A stretch of 64,000 bases of DNA, from the NCBI RefSeq assembly GCF_000271845.1, contig NZ_JH719393.1, forward strand, positions 496,001-560,000. Direction: 5' to 3'. A program made the translations under genes and the position numbers. The stretch is from Rhizobium leguminosarum bv. trifolii WSM2297. Lineage in GTDB: Bacteria; Pseudomonadota; Alphaproteobacteria; Rhizobiales; Rhizobiaceae. Below the pieces are notes generated by a model, which had not been told where the DNA came from, made no database searches, and worked only from the letters and a program-made list of their open reading frames with translations. Below are positions 36,105 to 44,626 of this stretch, in pieces (positions within the stretch are counted from its first letter, which is position 1; every line of letters starts with the position of its first letter).

Positions 36105-37112
36105 ATGAACGAGATTGCCTTGCGCCCGTCGCCGATCAGCGCGACGGTGGATTTCGCCGCCGAGGGCGTCCAGCACGGTTTCCTCCGGCTGCCTTATAGC
36201 CGAGACGATTCCGCCTGGGGATCGGTGATGATCCCGATCACGGTCGTCAGCAACGGCAAGGGGCCGACGGCGCTTCTGACCGGCGGCAATCACGGCGACG
36301 AGTATGAAGGGCCGATCGCGCTTTTCGATCTCGCCCGCACCCTGAAGGCCCAGGAGGTCAGCGGCAGGGTCATCATCGTGCCGGCGATGAATTATCCGGC
36401 GTTCCTGGCGGGAACCAGGACGTCGCCGATCGACCGGGGCAATATGAACCGCAGCTTCCCGGGCCGGCCGGATGGGACGGTGACCGAGAAGATCGCCGAC
36501 TATTTCCAGCGTGTGCTGCTGCCGATGGCCGATATCGTCCTCGACTTTCATTCCGGCGGCAAGACGCTCGATTTCCTGCCGTTCTGCGCAGCCCACATTC
36601 TTCAGAACAAACAACAGGAAGCGCAGGCTTTCGAGCTCGTGACGGCCTTTGCCGCGCCCTATTCGATGAAGATGCTGGAGATCGATGCGGTCGGCATGTA
36701 CGACACGGCGGCCGAAGAGATGGGCAAGGTCTTCATCACCACGGAACTCGGCGGCGGCGGGACGGCTACGGCCAAGAGTGCTGCGATTGCCAAGCGCGGC
36801 ACCATGAATGTGCTGCGCCGTGCCGGAATCGTTGCGGGCGCCGCCGATATCGGTCCGACCACGTGGCTCGACATGCCGGACGGCCGCTGTTTCTCCTTTG
36901 CGGAGGAGGGCGGCCTCATCGAGCCTCTCATCGATCTCGGTGAAGCCGCCAGTGAGGATGCCGTCATCGCCCTCATCCATCCAACCGGACGAACCGGGGA
37001 GGCGCCGCGCGAGATCCGTGCCGGCATGGCCGGCATTCTCTGCGCCCGGCATTTCCCGGGGCTGGTCAAACCAGGCGATTGCGTTGCCGTCGTCGCAATC
37101 GTCGATGAATGA
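36105..37112 (+). CDS. eutE: N-alpha-acetyl-L-2,4-diaminobutyrate deacetylase EutE/DoeB
   Basis: Zinc amidohydrolase of 335 residues in the succinylglutamate desuccinylase/aspartoacylase family. The zinc ligands His and Glu lie in GGNHGDEYEG near residue 65, the substrate-binding Arg in NRSFPG near residue 117, and a third zinc His in DFHSGG near residue 148. It releases acetate and diaminobutyrate, which the aminotransferase and dehydrogenase of the leftward arm can take to aspartate. It ends the eut operon. Confidence 0.92.
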   Translation: MNEIALRPSPISATVDFAAEGVQHGFLRLPYSRDDSAWGSVMIPITVVSNGKGPTALLTGGNHGDEYEGPIALFDLARTLKAQEVSGRVIIVPAMNYPAFLAGTRTSPIDRGNMNRSFPGRPDGTVTEKIADYFQRVLLPMADIVLDFHSGGKTLDFLPFCAAHILQNKQQEAQAFELVTAFAAPYSMKMLEIDAVGMYDTAAEEMGKVFITTELGGGGTATAKSAAIAKRGTMNVLRRAGIVAGAADIGPTTWLDMPDGRCFSFAEEGGLIEPLIDLGEAASEDAVIALIHPTGRTGEAPREIRAGMAGILCARHFPGLVKPGDCVAVVAIVDE

Positions 37113-37139
37113 GGTGAACGGAATAGCCCGAGCGGAGCG

Positions 37140-39017
37140 TCAGGCGGCTTGACGCGGCCTTGACATGCTGGCTGCCGCGTCGATCTGAAAGCGCTTGACG
37201 ACGCCCTCCAGTGTCTGCGTTTGGGCGCCGAGCGCGCGGCAGGCCGAAGCGGTCTCGACGGCCATCGTCGCGTTGTGTTGCGTCACCTGGTCGAGAGCAT
37301 TGACCGAGGCATTGATCTCTCGGATCGCGACCGCCTGCTCGGAGGACACAGAAACAATCCGGGCGATCAGCCCGGCAACCTGCTCGACCTGACCTTCGAT
37401 TTCCTGAAGCGCCTTGCCGGTGCGGTTGACGAGCTCCACCCCGGTGGAGACTTGAGACGAGGATGTGGAAATCAGAGCCCTGATCTCCTTGGCGGCGTTG
37501 GCCGAGCGCATGGCGAGTTCGCGCACCTCCTGCGCCACGACGGCAAAGCCCTTGCCCGCTTCGCCTGCGCGGGCCGCTTCAACCCCGGCATTGAGCGCCA
37601 GAAGATTGGTCTGGAAGGCGATTTCATCGATGACGTTGACGATGTCGCCGATCTGCGAGGACGAGCCTTCGATCCTTTCCATGGCGGCGATCGCTTCGCG
37701 GACGACGGCTGCCGAATGTTCGGCGCTCTTGCGGGTCTCGGCCATCATGCCGGTCGCCTTGCCGGCATGATCGGAGGCGTCTTTCGCCTTGGCATTCATC
37801 TCGCCGAGCGCGGTTGTGGCCTCTTCGAGCATCGCGGCTTGCTGCTCCGTACGCGATGCGAGGCTCTCGGTTGCACCCGTAATGTCGGCCGAGGCGCTAT
37901 CCACTTGTTTGGAGGTTTGGGCGATCTCGGCCATCGAGGCGCAAAGTGCGTCCATGCTGTCGTTGAACTTGGCGCGCAAAGTCTCGTAAGCGGCGGCAAA
38001 GGGTGTGGCGATCCGGCAATCGAGATTGCCGTGCGATAGCTGGTCCAAGCCGTGGGTCAGCTGGGCGATCACCGTTTCGCGGACCTGCTCCTCGGCGGCC
38101 TTTTCGGCCATCTGGCTGCGTTCGCGTTCAAATTCCGCATCGCGACCCGCCGTCTCGCGCTTCTGCGCATCCTGCCGCTCGAGCGCGTTGCGGCGAAAGA
38201 CCGCCACGGCCTTGGACATGGCCCCGATTTCGTCGGAACGGTCGGCATAGGGAACGTCTGTGGAGAAATCGCCATCGGCGAGGTTGCCCATATAGGCCTT
38301 CATGCCGTCGAGCGGGACGATGGCCCGGCGGCGCAGGAGATACAGCCCGACCAGCAGGAGCCCGAAGGATCCGAAGCCCGCCGCACCGGCATAGATCGTC
38401 CAGGTGACGATTTCCGAGGCGGCATTGCGCTCCTCGCCCTTCAGGAAGGCATCGGAATTTGCAACGAGTTTCTCGACCGCGTCCTGGTGCGAATGAAAGG
38501 CGACACGCAACTGCTCGATCGCCCCGTGCGCCTTGTCTTCATCCCTGGCATTCAGCGCCGGGATGATCTCACGGTTCATCACGTCCCAGAATGTATCGCC
38601 CTTGGCGAGGACATCGTTTTCAAGCTCGTCCTTCAAAGACTGCGGCAGCCGGGTGGTTTTCCAATAAGCGCGGCGGTCGTCGTAAGCGGCTTTGAGATTG
38701 GCGATCTTGGCGAGATTGGTGGCGGTGAGTTCGGGAAATTTGCTCGCCTCGAAGGAGAGCATGTAGGACTCGACGACAAACAGCGGCGGCGGCAGGATAT
38801 CGGCGATCAGATCCTTGCCATAGACGACCTGCTCGTAAACCGGGCCGTTGACTTTCAGCCGTTCGAGGGCCGATTGCTGCAACCCGATCGACATGAAAAG
38901 GCCTGCTGAAACGGCGACACCAAATGCCACCAAACTACGGGCAATAGTAAAAGCCAAGGTCGTCTCCAAATAACTTGTGGCCTCTGCGCGTCGAGATGCC
39001 TGATCTACGTACTGCAT
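37140..39017 (-). CDS. Methyl-accepting chemotaxis protein
   Basis: Membrane chemoreceptor of 625 residues. One membrane span lies near residues 25-47 and another near 205-228, bracketing a helical periplasmic sensor of about 155 residues; a HAMP domain follows (about 230-290), then a long coiled coil with a second HAMP-like segment near 330-385, and the highly conserved signalling hairpin tip [20 protein letters not shown] near residue 490. No C-terminal CheR-tethering pentapeptide is seen. The ligand is unknown. It converges on eutE, but nothing ties it to ectoine. Confidence 0.93.
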   Translation of the reverse strand: MQYVDQASRRAEATSYLETTLAFTIARSLVAFGVAVSAGLFMSIGLQQSALERLKVNGPVYEQVVYGKDLIADILPPPLFVVESYMLSFEASKFPELTATNLAKIANLKAAYDDRRAYWKTTRLPQSLKDELENDVLAKGDTFWDVMNREIIPALNARDEDKAHGAIEQLRVAFHSHQDAVEKLVANSDAFLKGEERNAASEIVTWTIYAGAAGFGSFGLLLVGLYLLRRRAIVPLDGMKAYMGNLADGDFSTDVPYADRSDEIGAMSKAVAVFRRNALERQDAQKRETAGRDAEFERERSQMAEKAAEEQVRETVIAQLTHGLDQLSHGNLDCRIATPFAAAYETLRAKFNDSMDALCASMAEIAQTSKQVDSASADITGATESLASRTEQQAAMLEEATTALGEMNAKAKDASDHAGKATGMMAETRKSAEHSAAVVREAIAAMERIEGSSSQIGDIVNVIDEIAFQTNLLALNAGVEAARAGEAGKGFAVVAQEVRELAMRSANAAKEIRALISTSSSQVSTGVELVNRTGKALQEIEGQVEQVAGLIARIVSVSSEQAVAIREINASVNALDQVTQHNATMAVETASACRALGAQTQTLEGVVKRFQIDAAASMSRPRQAA

Positions 39018-39211
39018 TATTTCGCGTGAACGCTGAAATATGGTTAATTCTTCTGGGTGTCAGAGGTTGACTGGCCTGTCCGGGGCGGCGGCAGGCGTCC
39101 AAAATTGGGTGGATGATGAATTGTCGAAACTATTTTTGGTGCCAAGCCATCACCTGCCGCATTGATGGCTTACCGGGAAAGCGCCGTATCTCTTGCCAAG
39201 GAGAGATTAAC

Positions 39212-39460
39212 ATGGCTGAACCTCAGCTTTCCGTACGAAGCGCGAGGGCGCGTGATCTTGCTCACCGGCTTGCCCGCCGTGAAAACCGCTCGATAGCCGA
39301 CGTTGTCGAACGGGCGCTCGAATTCTATGAGGTACGCGAAGACGGTCGTGAGCCGGCATCATCCTTCTACACAAGGCTTTCGCAGCAAAGCGGGACGGAT
39401 ATCGACCTTGAAGCCGTCCTCAAGGAAGGCCGGCAGATGAACGATGGCATCGAGCTTTGA
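39212..39460 (+). CDS. Antitoxin of a VapBC-type pair (partner toxin disrupted)
   Basis: Small protein of 82 residues starting at ATG 39212 after AAGGAG. It is charged, with an Arg-rich N-terminal ribbon-helix-helix-like part (SVRSARARDLAHRLARREN), and a variable tail that would wrap its toxin. Its stop overlaps the start of a PIN-domain toxin gene that is frameshifted. The antitoxin itself looks intact. The family resembles the Rv0623/MazE-type transcription factors of VapB antitoxins. Confidence 0.75.
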   Translation: MAEPQLSVRSARARDLAHRLARRENRSIADVVERALEFYEVREDGREPASSFYTRLSQQSGTDIDLEAVLKEGRQMNDGIEL

Positions 39461-39845
39461 TTTTTCTCGAGACCAACATTGTTACGGAAACTTTGAGGAA
39501 ATCGTCCGATGAAGCGGTGTTCGCATGGCTCGTTCGCCATGATGCTGAATTGACTCTGACGACTGTGACGATTGCCGAGATCACTTTCGGCAGACGATCC
39601 GGCCTGATCAACGAGCCGAACGCCTCGAGGGGGGACTGTCCGACTGGCTGCGGCGCTTCGCGGACCGGATTTTTGGCCTGACCGAAGAGGCCGCTCTTAG
39701 ATGGGACATGAGTTTCTCGGCGCTGTCGGTCGAGTATTTGCCGGTCTGCTGGCTTGTGGTTGATTTTTTTGCCGAAACCGTATTACAGGATAGGATGTCC
39801 TCGGATGCGGATGTCGAGCTCTTGCTAGGAATAGGAAAAAATTGA
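39457..39845 (+). pseudogene. VapC-type PIN-domain toxin, frameshifted and 3'-degraded
   Basis: From TTG 39457 the frame encodes FLETNIVTETLR, with the first PIN acidic residue replaced by Glu where Asp is usual, then ITFG. Near 39592 similarity moves by one base to another frame that reads IRPDQRAERLEGGLSDW and RIFGLTEEAALRWD, typical VapC sequence. After about 39715 the expected last acidic motif and C-terminus are absent, replaced by unrelated sequence up to a stop at 39845. So it is probably inactive. It overlaps the antitoxin stop. Confidence 0.75.
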
Positions 39846-39909
39846 TGTTGCGGCGGAAATGGTCGCCATAAGCGCTCTCCATCGTGAGGGTGGGGATGCA
39901 ACGCATTAC

Positions 39910-39925
39910 AGAACTTATGAGTTCT
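39910..39925. promoter_or_regulatory. Palindrome AGAACT-N4-AGTTCT upstream of the TetR gene
   Basis: Perfect six-base arms with the centre TATG, 107 bases before the TetR start. The same arms and spacing recur at 40731-40746, just after the gene. Probably the operator of this regulator. Confidence 0.6.
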
Positions 39926-40032
39926 CTAAATCGAAATTGCTAATGCCACAACCGAAAAAATCATGCCTCAGAAATCGCAGTTCGCTTTTCAGGGTCGTCG
40001 GCGTGCGTTTCGGTAAAGCGGTTTAGATTGCC

Positions 40033-40674
40033 ATGGATGGTGAGCCCGCAGATGAGCCGCGCAAGCGAGGCCGGCCGAAAGTCTCCAGCGATGAGGACAA
40101 GCGGACGCATATCGTCGAAATCGCCCGCCGTGTTTTTGTAAAATACGGTTACGCCGGGAGCACCACCGCCGTGGTCGCCACCGAGGCAGGCGTTTCGAAG
40201 CAGACGCTCTACAAGCTGTTTCAGAGCAAGGAAGAGCTGTTTGCCGCCGTGGTCGGCGCGCATCGGCGTCTGATGCTCGACCTGCCGAGGCCCGCGGAAG
40301 ACCTTCCGATCACCCAGAGTCTCGAACATATCTTCATGATCGACATGGATGAGGAGAAGGATGCGGATCGCGCCGGTTTTCTGCAGCTTGTCTTTCGCGA
40401 AGCGTCGCAGTTTCCGGAGCTTATCGATATTCTGCAGCGCGAAGGCATGCTTGCCAGCCGTCAACACCTTGCCGACTGGTTGAGCGATCGCCGGGCGGAA
40501 GGCAAGTTGAGGCTTGACGATCCGGCGAGCGGAGCCCGGATGCTGATGGACATGATCTTCGGAGGTATGGGCCCGCCGGAAGGGCGCGCCCAGGCTTGGC
40601 CCGAGCGGGCCGAACTGCTCGCCCATCTTCGGCGCTGCATCGCGATCTTCGCCTCCGGCGTCGGGGCCTCGTAA
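40033..40674 (+). CDS. TetR/AcrR-family transcriptional regulator
   Basis: Regulator of 213 residues. A basic leader (RKRGRPK) precedes the TetR helix-turn-helix (residues about 20-66, TTAVVATEAGVSKQTLYKLF), then an all-helical ligand domain resembling the AefR-type C-terminal domain. No intact neighbour is an obvious efflux pump; the downstream gene is a relic. Two identical-arm palindromes flank it, so autoregulation and control of the gene to the right are likely. Confidence 0.9.
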   Translation: MDGEPADEPRKRGRPKVSSDEDKRTHIVEIARRVFVKYGYAGSTTAVVATEAGVSKQTLYKLFQSKEELFAAVVGAHRRLMLDLPRPAEDLPITQSLEHIFMIDMDEEKDADRAGFLQLVFREASQFPELIDILQREGMLASRQHLADWLSDRRAEGKLRLDDPASGARMLMDMIFGGMGPPEGRAQAWPERAELLAHLRRCIAIFASGVGAS

Positions 40675-40730
40675 ACCCGAAAAGCGATCCTTCGGCTTTT
40701 GTCTTCCAATTTCCATTTTGGATGAATTAT

Positions 40731-40746
40731 AGAACTGTAGAGTTCT
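40731..40746. promoter_or_regulatory. Second palindrome AGAACT-N4-AGTTCT, downstream of the TetR gene
   Basis: Same perfect arms as 39910-39925 with the centre GTAG, in AT-rich DNA ahead of the DUF1217 relic. It suggests that the regulator once controlled, or still controls, the unit to the right. Confidence 0.6.
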
Positions 40747-40866
40747 TTTATATTGATTCGGCCACATGAATATGGCCGCGCATCGCCATGACCGGCGACG
40801 ACATCCCAGCAAAGATCGAGTTTTCACCGTGGCTGCCGGCAGGCTTTCGCGCGCGCTGGCGCGCCT

Positions 40867-41862
40867 ATGAAAAAGGGACAGACGTTGGTTTCCACCTATG
40901 TAAGCTATCTCGCAGTCGCGCGAAATCTGAACGCCAGCCTCTCGATCGTGGCGTCTCAGGCCACAAAAGTCCATGTCAACAGCCGGGACGACACCGGTTC
41001 GTCGCCTTTCTCAAAGCCTTCAACTTCGACAGCGATGGCGACGTCACCGTTCCCTTGCAAGCCATGTCGGAATCCGTCGTTGACGACTATGCCGCCTATT
41101 ATAAGCAGAACAAGATCCGCTACCTCGACGGGGACGAACTGACCGAGGCGACCGACGCGGCGGATGATGAGATCACCTATTTCCGCAAGCAGATGGCGAC
41201 GATCACGACCGCGAGCGAATTTCTGGCCGATGATCGCCTGGTGTCCCTGGCGCTCCAGGCGAAGGGGCTCGACCCGGACGATGTCACGTCGGAGCAATTG
41301 GAGAAGATGTTTTCTTCCGATCTCGACGACGAAGACAGTTACGTCAACAAGCTGGACGACAGTCGCTTCGCCGAACTCGTCGGCGCGTTTAATTTCGACC
41401 AGGACGGCAATATTTCCGCCGACCCCACAGAGACTGTGCAGCAGCGCGGCGACGTGCTGGAAACCATCGACTCCTATGTCAGGCTGACGCTCGAAGACGA
41501 CCAGGGCGACAGCAACACCGGCGTGCGCCTCGCGCTCTACTTCCAGCGCAAGGCGCCGGAAATATCGAGCGCCTACGACATTCTGGGCGACAGCGCGCTC
41601 TTCGAGTTCTTTACTACGACCTTCAACCAGCTATGTCTCGAACATGGACGTCGACAAGCAAGCCGAGATGGTCGACAACTTCATCGAGATCAAGGATCTG
41701 GCAGATCCCGACAAAGTCGACGATCTGATCAAACGCTTCACCGCCATGTATGATATCGCCAACGGCACGGGCACCACGTCGACAGCACTTTCGATCCTGA
41801 CCGGCTCAGCGAGCATCAGCGCCGACACGCTGCTTGCGATGGCGCAACTGAAGACCGGCTGA
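40867..41862 (+). pseudogene. DUF1217 (rhizobial flagellum-associated family) gene, frameshifted
   Basis: The first frame gives VSTYVSYLAVARNLNASL, the usual start of DUF1217 proteins, and SIVASQATKV; then similarity jumps to another frame with FVAFLKAFNFDSDGD and a nearly complete second repeat (TTASEFLADDRLVSLALQAK to FAELVGAFNFDQDGN). Near 41620 it returns to the first frame with YVSNMDVDKQAEMVDNFIE to a stop at 41862. Part of the first repeat, between VASQ and AFNF, is missing. Two compensating frame changes plus a deletion indicate a decayed gene. DUF1217 proteins are often near flagellar genes, none of which is here. Confidence 0.7.
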
Positions 41863-42010
41863 GTGACCTGACCGAACTGCATCATCACCCATGGCAGGGC
41901 AGGGGCTGCCGTCTGCGCCGCTGCGCTACCGAGATCTCGGAGAGCATGGCCGGCTGAGCATCACCACGCGTAAAACGGATGCGTCAGGACGATGGACAGA
42001 TCTATCGCAG

Positions 42011-42415
42011 TCAACTCAACCAGTTCTCGACGTGCAAAGCACGGACACGCGTGAATTCCCCCATATTGGCCGTCACCAGAACAGCTCCGAGGGCAGAGGC
42101 ATGGGCGGCGATCAACATGTCATTCGGACCGATAGGTTTACCAATGGCCTCCAGTTCAGCCCGGATGCCGCCGTATTCGGTATCGGCGGGCACGTCCAGC
42201 GCGAGCACCGGTACGCTGCCGAGTATCGCCTCGATTTGTGCCAGAAGTTTCGGTGATCCCTTCTTGGCGCAGCCGTAGCGCAACTCGGACGCCGTGATGA
42301 TACTGACACAGATTGCATCCGGCCCAACCTCGCCGATTCGTCGGGCGACGCTGCCCTTCGGGTTTCGAGCAAGTTCGGACACGATATTGGTGTCCAGCAT
42401 ATAAAGCCTGCTCAC
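42011..42415 (-). CDS. vapC: VapC-type PIN-domain ribonuclease toxin
   Basis: Toxin of 134 residues. PIN acidic residues are visible: Asp8 in MLDTNIVSEL, a Glu in SIITASELRYG near residue 44 and an Asp in GPNDMLIAAHA near residue 99, with the VLVTANMGEF strand near the end. The family cleaves tRNA or rRNA. GTG 42415 overlaps the antitoxin stop as GTGA. All catalytic residues look intact, unlike the pair at 39.2 kb. Confidence 0.9.
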   Translation of the reverse strand: MSRLYMLDTNIVSELARNPKGSVARRIGEVGPDAICVSIITASELRYGCAKKGSPKLLAQIEAILGSVPVLALDVPADTEYGGIRAELEAIGKPIGPNDMLIAAHASALGAVLVTANMGEFTRVRALHVENWLS

Positions 42416-42681
42416 AGGTCGATTTCCTTCGCGGGAAGCAAGGTCTCGTCGACATCGGGGAACTGATCTTCAGGACCAAGCACGTCTAAACCAGCCAGAA
42501 TATCCAGCAGATTCTTGCGGCGCACCGGCTCGATGATGAGCCGATCGCCATCCCGGTGGATCATCACTCGATCGCCGGGTAGCTCAAAGTCAGCCGGGAT
42601 GCGGACGGCCTGGCTCTTGTTGTTTCGGAAAAGTTTGGCCTCGCGCGGAGGGACAAGTCCTTGGCCTTGACGATGCGGCAC
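42412..42681 (-). CDS. vapB: VapB-type antitoxin, AbrB/SpoVT swapped-hairpin fold
   Basis: Antitoxin of 89 residues. AKLFRNNKSQAVRIPADFEL near residues 15-34 is the AbrB-type DNA-binding core; an acidic tail (FPDVDETL) would bind VapC. GTG 42681 is supported by AGGAGG six bases upstream. A direct repeat just upstream probably serves as its operator. Confidence 0.88.
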   Translation of the reverse strand: MPHRQGQGLVPPREAKLFRNNKSQAVRIPADFELPGDRVMIHRDGDRLIIEPVRRKNLLDILAGLDVLGPEDQFPDVDETLLPAKEIDL

Positions 42682-42693
42682 AACAGCCTCCTG

Positions 42694-42715
42694 TGCATAT
42701 ACACATGCATATACA
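42694..42715. promoter_or_regulatory. Direct repeat, candidate vapBC operator
   Basis: TGCATATACA occurs twice, starting at 42694 and 42706, 12 bases apart (about one helical turn), immediately upstream of the vapB ribosome binding site. Confidence 0.5.
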
Positions 42716-42919
42716 TGGCTCTGATGAAGGTTTCAAGGGTTGTCTATATTCTATCGCCAATTGCGCGTTTCCATCCCCGCCGAACTGTCGGAGCGCAGCC
42801 GGGCAATTAGCCTTGCGGCAAGAGGAAAATGCTGCACTGCCAAAAAAAATCGCCACGTGCGCCCCTGTGCGTTTTTTCAGCATGACCCATTGACAATTCA
42901 TCGTCGATGGCACTTGATA

Positions 42920-42965
42920 CATTATTCCAGTAAAACAGACATACGTCCATTATACTGGAATAATG
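42920..42965. promoter_or_regulatory. 13-base perfect inverted repeat upstream of the amino-acid binding protein gene
   Basis: CATTATTCCAGTA (42920-42932) and TACTGGAATAATG (42953-42965) are exact complements around 20 bases. The arms are centred 33 bases apart, about three helical turns. They end 23 bases before ATG 42989, so a bound protein would block transcription. TTGACA at 42890 could be a -35 box. Confidence 0.5.
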
Positions 42966-42988
42966 GGAGCCATCATAAGGGGAACGCC

Positions 42989-43828
42989 ATGACCATTTCC
43001 TTTCGCACCGGCGTGATGTCGCTGATCGCCGCCGCCCTGTTATCCACGCCTGTGCTGGCCGACGGCAGCAAGCTCGATGAAGTGCTGGCCCGCGGCCATC
43101 TCGTCCTCGGCACGGGCAGCACCAACGCGCCCTGGCACTTCAAGAGCGCCGACGACAAGCTTCAGGGCTTCGACGTCGACATGGGCCATATTATCGCCAA
43201 GGCACTGTTCGGCGATCCTGAGAAGATCGAGTATGTGAACCAGTCTTCCGACGCCCGCATCCCGAACATTACCACCGACAAGGTCGACATTACCTGCCAG
43301 TTCATGACCGTAACCGGCGAACGTGCCCAGCAGGTCGCCTTCACCATTCCTTACTATCGCGAGGGTGTCGGCTTGATGCTCAAGGCGGACGGAAAATATG
43401 GCGACTACGCCGCGCTCAAGGCCGCCGGCTCCTCCGTCACTATCTCGGTTCTCCAGAACGTCTATGCTGAGGCCATGGTGCATGCGGCCTTGCCGGAGGC
43501 GACCGTCGACCAGTATGATTCCGTCGACCTGATCTACCAGGCGCTGGAGTCGGGACGTGCCGATGCCGTCGCCACCGATCAGTCGTCGCTCGCTTGGTAC
43601 ATGACGCAGAATCCCGGCCGCTACAAAGACGCCGGCTACGGCTGGAACCCGCAGACCTATGCCTGCGCCGTCAAACGCGGCGATCAGGACTGGCTGAATT
43701 TCGTCAACACCGCCCTGCATGAAGCCATGACCGGCGTCGAATTCGATTTCTACGCCAAGTCCTTCAAGACCTGGTTCGGCAAGGATCTGACACCGCCGCA
43801 GATCGGCTTTCCGGTCGAGTTCAAGTAA
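42989..43828 (+). CDS. Polar amino-acid-type ABC transporter substrate-binding protein
   Basis: Periplasmic protein of about 279 residues; the Sec signal ends near residue 25 (TPVLA). Family 3 features follow: LVLGTGSTNAPWHF, GFDVDMGHIIAKAL, and the DVDxxxx-type DKVDITCQFMTVT carboxylate-binding strand. ATG 42989 begins MTISFRTG and has AAGGGGAA upstream. It is the first gene of a binding protein-permease-permease-ATPase operon. The ligand cannot be deduced. Confidence 0.9.
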   Translation: MTISFRTGVMSLIAAALLSTPVLADGSKLDEVLARGHLVLGTGSTNAPWHFKSADDKLQGFDVDMGHIIAKALFGDPEKIEYVNQSSDARIPNITTDKVDITCQFMTVTGERAQQVAFTIPYYREGVGLMLKADGKYGDYAALKAAGSSVTISVLQNVYAEAMVHAALPEATVDQYDSVDLIYQALESGRADAVATDQSSLAWYMTQNPGRYKDAGYGWNPQTYACAVKRGDQDWLNFVNTALHEAMTGVEFDFYAKSFKTWFGKDLTPPQIGFPVEFK

Positions 43829-43835
43829 TGGCCAC

Positions 43836-43863
43836 GCGGAGCGGGATTGTTCTCCCGCTCCGC
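43836..43863 (+). other. Intercistronic stem-loop after the binding-protein gene
   Basis: Perfect 11-base arms GCGGAGCGGGA and TCCCGCTCCGC around a six-base loop, eight bases after the stop. No T-run follows. It may limit read-through or protect the upstream message. Confidence 0.6.
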
Positions 43864-43958
43864 TGCAGCGTCGCGTCTTTTTGGCACGCACGAAGCACGC
43901 TGCAACATTTTAAATCTGCGCATCGTGCACGGTGCGTTAGTCTGAAAGGGCGGCCCGC

Positions 43959-44621
43959 ATGGGTTACACGCTGAATTTTGCTGCCGTCTGGCGCAATTTC
44001 GATTTTCTGTTGAGCGGGCTTGCTCTCAGCCTCGGCCTTGCAGTGATCTCGATCCTGATCGGGGCTGTGATCGGCCTCGTCGTGGCCTTCGCGCTGACCT
44101 CCAAAAACCGCTTCGCGGTCGTGCCGGCGAGGGTCTATGTCACTGTCATCCGCAACCTGCCAATTCTCGTCCTGGTGCTCTTCGCCTTTTTTGCGTTGCC
44201 GCAGATGGGTTTGCGCCTCGACAAGATAAAGAGCTTCGTGCTCGTTCTCTCCCTCTATTCCGGCGCCTATCTGGCCGAGGTGTTCCGCGCCGGCCTGTTG
44301 TCCATCCCGAAAGGGCTGACGGAAGCCGGCCTTGCCATCGGTCTGACGGGGATGCAGATTCGCAGTTCCATCATCGCACCGCTGATGCTGCGCAACGTCT
44401 TGCCATCGCTGTCGTCAACGATCATCTCGCTCTTCAAGGACACCTCGCTCGCCGCTGCCATCGCCGTGCCGGAACTGACGTTTGCTGCGCGCAAGATCAA
44501 TGTCGAGAGCTTTCGCGTCATCGAAACCTGGATGGTCACCTCGGCCCTCTATGTCGTGACCTGTTTCCTCATTGCCGCCGTGATGCGCTTCGTCGAGCGC
44601 CGTCTGGCCCTGCCGAGATAG
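43959..44621 (+). CDS. Amino-acid ABC transporter permease (first of pair)
   Basis: Membrane protein of 220 residues with the five-span layout of polar amino-acid permeases: VIRNLPILVLVLF near residue 65 and the coupling loop EAGLAIGLTGMQIRSSIIAP near residue 125. It follows the binding-protein gene after 130 bases containing a stem-loop and precedes its partner permease by five bases. Confidence 0.9.
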   Translation: MGYTLNFAAVWRNFDFLLSGLALSLGLAVISILIGAVIGLVVAFALTSKNRFAVVPARVYVTVIRNLPILVLVLFAFFALPQMGLRLDKIKSFVLVLSLYSGAYLAEVFRAGLLSIPKGLTEAGLAIGLTGMQIRSSIIAPLMLRNVLPSLSSTIISLFKDTSLAAAIAVPELTFAARKINVESFRVIETWMVTSALYVVTCFLIAAVMRFVERRLALPR

Positions 44622-44626
44622 ACCCG

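Larger units (their letters stand above)
42682..42988. promoter_or_regulatory. Divergent region between vapBC and an amino-acid importer
   Basis: A 307-base stretch with the vapBC operator on the left and a long inverted repeat on the right. Between them (about 42730-42880) I see no gene, only short frames with no family. Confidence 0.5.

Noticed and set aside
42905..42935. Sigma-54 promoter before the amino-acid binding protein (TGGCAC near 42909)
   Set aside because: The -24-like TGGCAC has no TTGC at the required spacing.
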